Shown: in pieces, positions 7,117 through 8,759 of the stretch | Layout of the letters: every line of letters begins with the position of its first letter | How positions within the stretch are numbered: the stretch's first letter is position 1 | Source of the DNA: an uncultured Saprospiraceae bacterium | Lineage (GTDB): Bacteria > Bacteroidota > Bacteroidia > Chitinophagales > Saprospiraceae | Assembly: GCA_938002705.1 (NCBI GenBank) | Contig: CALLAG010000379.1 | Coordinates: 1 to 8,759, forward strand | Reading direction: 5' to 3' | DNA length: 8,759 bases | Made by a program: the position numbers and the translations under genes | Notes under the pieces: generated by a model | The model's input: only the letters and a program-made list of their open reading frames with translations | What the model was told of the DNA's origin: nothing | The model's database searches: none

Positions 7117-7152
7117 AAGCCATGTACGTTTTATGCGTACATGGCTTTTTTT
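7117..7152 (+). terminator. Intrinsic terminator of htpG
   Basis: Perfect 12-bp stem AAGCCATGTACG (7117-7128) with CGTACATGGCTT (7136-7147), a 7-base loop, and a run of seven T (7146-7152) overlapping the stem base. It lies 23 bases after the htpG stop. The stem, loop and T-run all fit a Rho-independent terminator, so the next gene needs its own promoter. Confidence 0.92.
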
Positions 7153-7190
7153 GTATGTGTTTTAAGTCCATTTCTTGTTGATGAAAGTAT

Positions 7191-7218
7191 TTGTTACCTT
7201 CATAACTATTAGTATTAA
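7191..7218 (+). promoter_or_regulatory. Weak candidate promoter for the unknown secreted protein
   Basis: After the htpG terminator, TTGTTA (7191-7196; TTTG at 7190-7193) is followed after 16 bases by TATTAA (7213-7218), about 25 bases before the preferred ATG at 7244. A promoter is required somewhere here because the terminator separates this gene from htpG. The sequence match is only fair, and no TAnnTTTG box was found. Confidence 0.25.
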
Positions 7219-7243
7219 GTCATTGATTATAAAATTCCATAGA

Positions 7244-8329
7244 ATGATGAGAAGTTTATTGATTTTTATTTTGTGTATTGCAGCATCCCTTGTAACTGCT
7301 CAGAAGCAAGCTAAAATAGTACTTGGGAAAAGTAAGAAATCCTTTAATTCTGCAGATTTTTATATATCAAAAGTAATTGATGCAAGAAAATCTAAAGAAG
7401 CTATAGGTCTGACCCAGAGAGGATTGAATAATAGGAAAGACCCTGTAGACTTTGTTAGTCCGTTAGAGGTGGAGGTGTTAAGATATTTTCAGTCATTATT
7501 TAAAGATACTGATAATAAAAAGCCGATTGTTGCTATTGTACACAATCTATGGGTGTCTGAAAAAACAACCATGACATCAGAAACTGGAATGGCAGATGCT
7601 GTCATAGAGTTTGTGAGCGAGGGTAGCGAAGATGTTTCCTTGGGCACTTATACGAGCCATAATAAAAGTAAAGGATTGGATGTAACTAATGGTCATCCTA
7701 AAAGGTTACGTAAAACTATCTTTGATTGTGTAGTTCAGTTTAAAAAATCAGCTATAACTGGAGAAGGTGGTAAAGTTGAAAAATTAGAATTCGATAAAGG
7801 AATACCTTCTGAATTAAAAATAGGACTGTACAGAAGTCATATAGATATGATTAGCAATATGCCGAAGGATTATTCTACTCAAATTGTTATGACCTCTAAT
7901 CAGGTAGATGAGCATATTACAAGATATCAAATACGAAAGAATAAGAAGACAGGCAAGCGATATAAGGATTATGCTTATTATAATGGGAAAGTATTGTTAC
8001 TTAATTCAAGTAACATTACGGGTGCAGGGGCGGCTTACTATCTCAAGAATATGACTACTGGGAGGTATTTAGTATATGTAGATAGATATCAGAAACAAGG
8101 AACAACTGCATTTTTTGGTGCAGTAGGAGCAATCGCAAGTACTCGAAAACGTATTTCTGTATTAGATATGTCTACAGGTGTGATTGATGAGTTAAGCAAT
8201 GAAGAAATTTTAGATTTGTTATTAGTTTCTCCCAAGTGGCATAAGTCTTTCCTTAACTCATCACAAAAAGTGGATGATGCAATAAAGGCAATACAAGGGC
8301 TAAACGATGAGATAACAGAACGAAAATAA
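7244..8329 (+). CDS. Secreted or periplasmic protein of unknown function
   Basis: A 361-residue protein that I do not assign to a named family. From the chosen start, MMRSLLIFILCIAASLVTAQ is a clear signal peptide with cleavage likely VTA|Q. The frame opens earlier (ATG at 7175), but those 23 extra residues would bury the signal, so 7244 (or the adjacent ATG at 7247) is preferred. Motifs worth searching: VIDARKSKEAIG (about 44-55), NLWVSEK (about 101-107), GLDVTNGH (144-151), IGLYRSHIDMISNMP (about 193-207) and VLDMSTGVIDELSNEE (about 306-321). From memory, similar DxR...iG, LW.sE and GLY...eF.nN.P patterns recur in uncharacterised exported Bacteroidota proteins, so this may be one of that group; this is recall, not a search. 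No catalytic motif, lipobox or C-terminal sorting domain is seen. DUF2752 gene follows after 31 bases, suggesting co-transcription. Confidence 0.8.
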   Translation: MMRSLLIFILCIAASLVTAQKQAKIVLGKSKKSFNSADFYISKVIDARKSKEAIGLTQRGLNNRKDPVDFVSPLEVEVLRYFQSLFKDTDNKKPIVAIVHNLWVSEKTTMTSETGMADAVIEFVSEGSEDVSLGTYTSHNKSKGLDVTNGHPKRLRKTIFDCVVQFKKSAITGEGGKVEKLEFDKGIPSELKIGLYRSHIDMISNMPKDYSTQIVMTSNQVDEHITRYQIRKNKKTGKRYKDYAYYNGKVLLLNSSNITGAGAAYYLKNMTTGRYLVYVDRYQKQGTTAFFGAVGAIASTRKRISVLDMSTGVIDELSNEEILDLLLVSPKWHKSFLNSSQKVDDAIKAIQGLNDEITERK

Positions 8330-8360
8330 AATACATCTTTATCTCTAATAAGAATTACTA

Positions 8361-8756
8361 TTGCGAGTGTTGGAGCTATGTAAAAAGAATATCGGAATTG
8401 TAGTATTTCTTATTACAGTTATTATTCTCATAGCTGCCTACAAAATATTTGATCCTATAGTGAATGACTTTTTTCCGAAGTGTCCTTTCTTCGTATTGAC
8501 AGGATATCAATGTCCAGGATGCGGCTCTCAACGTGCCGTTCATGAACTTCTTAATTTTAATATAGTAGGGGCATGGCGACAGAATGCTTTGTTTCTTATG
8601 TCTATGCCATATGTTCTTGTAGGATTGATTTTTAATTATGTATTAAAGCCCAGTCCCAGAATGCTTTATTGGAGGAAGGTGCTGTTTGGACAAAAGGCTA
8701 TTTTTTTGGTATTGATAGCGATAGTAAGTTTCTGGGTGTGGAGGAATTTTTATTAA
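8361..8756 (+). CDS. DUF2752 small membrane protein, non-ATG start
   Basis: About 131 residues, function unknown in the family. The DUF2752 hallmark is plain: FDP (30-32), then CPFFVLTGYQCPGCGSQRAVHELL (from C41), with C41, C51 and C54 and the CPGCGxQRAxH core, which could bind metal or form disulfides. Three hydrophobic segments (about 11-29, 76-95 and 111-127) indicate an inner-membrane protein. Length is typical. There is no in-frame ATG between the upstream stop (8349-8351) and the motif; candidate starts are TTG 8361, GTG 8367 and TTG 8370. An ATG at 8378-8380 lies one base out of frame and is immediately followed by TAA. The gene follows the unknown secreted protein closely, probably in one transcript. 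The stop is three bases before the window end. Confidence 0.85.
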   Translation: MRVLELCKKNIGIVVFLITVIILIAAYKIFDPIVNDFFPKCPFFVLTGYQCPGCGSQRAVHELLNFNIVGAWRQNALFLMSMPYVLVGLIFNYVLKPSPRMLYWRKVLFGQKAIFLVLIAIVSFWVWRNFY

Positions 8757-8759
8757 AAA

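Noticed and set aside
7175..7243. Upstream ATG giving a 384-residue version of the unknown secreted protein
   Set aside because: It would put 23 residues before a textbook signal peptide and would overlap the only promoter candidate after the htpG terminator.
1..8759. CRISPR array, tRNA, transposase, toxin-antitoxin or phage genes
   Set aside because: No regularly spaced direct repeats, cloverleaf-like sequence, DDE/integrase motifs or small paired toxin-like frames were seen on reading both strands.

Overview
The window looks like chromosomal DNA from a Bacteroidota species. The sequence suggests this in several ways. Gene starts lack clear Shine-Dalgarno sites and sit in A/T-rich leaders. 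There is a very large secreted beta-propeller/PKD/LamG protein of the kind common in gliding or marine Bacteroidota. Signal peptides end in the 'A-Q' or 'S-Q' cleavage style of the phylum. The HtpG carries the IGHFGLGFYSAF and NVSRSYLQSD variants I associate with Bacteroidota. Base composition is A/T-rich and isoleucine ATA codons are frequent. I cannot name a genus.

Layout: positions 1-245 are non-coding and hold A/T-rich hairpins and the cut edge of a possible dispersed element. From 246 to 4271, leftward, lies one 1341-residue secreted protein: signal peptide, nine Asp-box (BNR) repeats, PKD-like domain, LamG-like jelly roll, and a C-terminal module that stops early with no visible type IX secretion (T9SS) sorting domain. 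A 272-base gap (4272-4543) holds a good candidate promoter for that gene and two related hairpins. From 4544 to 5068, leftward, is a CDP-alcohol phosphatidyltransferase, most like PgsA. It is divergent from htpG (5225-7093, rightward, Hsp90 chaperone), and the 156-base space between them has an inverted repeat. htpG ends in a strong intrinsic terminator (7117-7152). A second rightward unit follows: a secreted protein of unknown function (7244-8329), then, 31 bases later, a small DUF2752 membrane protein (8361-8756) that lacks an ATG start.

The genes do not form one obvious pathway. PgsA (phospholipid head-group synthesis) and HtpG (protein folding) are housekeeping neighbours sharing a divergent control region. 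The giant protein is an independent surface or secreted protein. The last two genes may be co-transcribed. I see no rRNA, tRNA, CRISPR array, transposase or phage gene, and no clear sign of a new defence or biosynthetic system. The points most worth a second look are the sorting-signal-free end of the giant protein, the paired GTAGGC hairpins, and the apparently displaced start of the DUF2752 gene.
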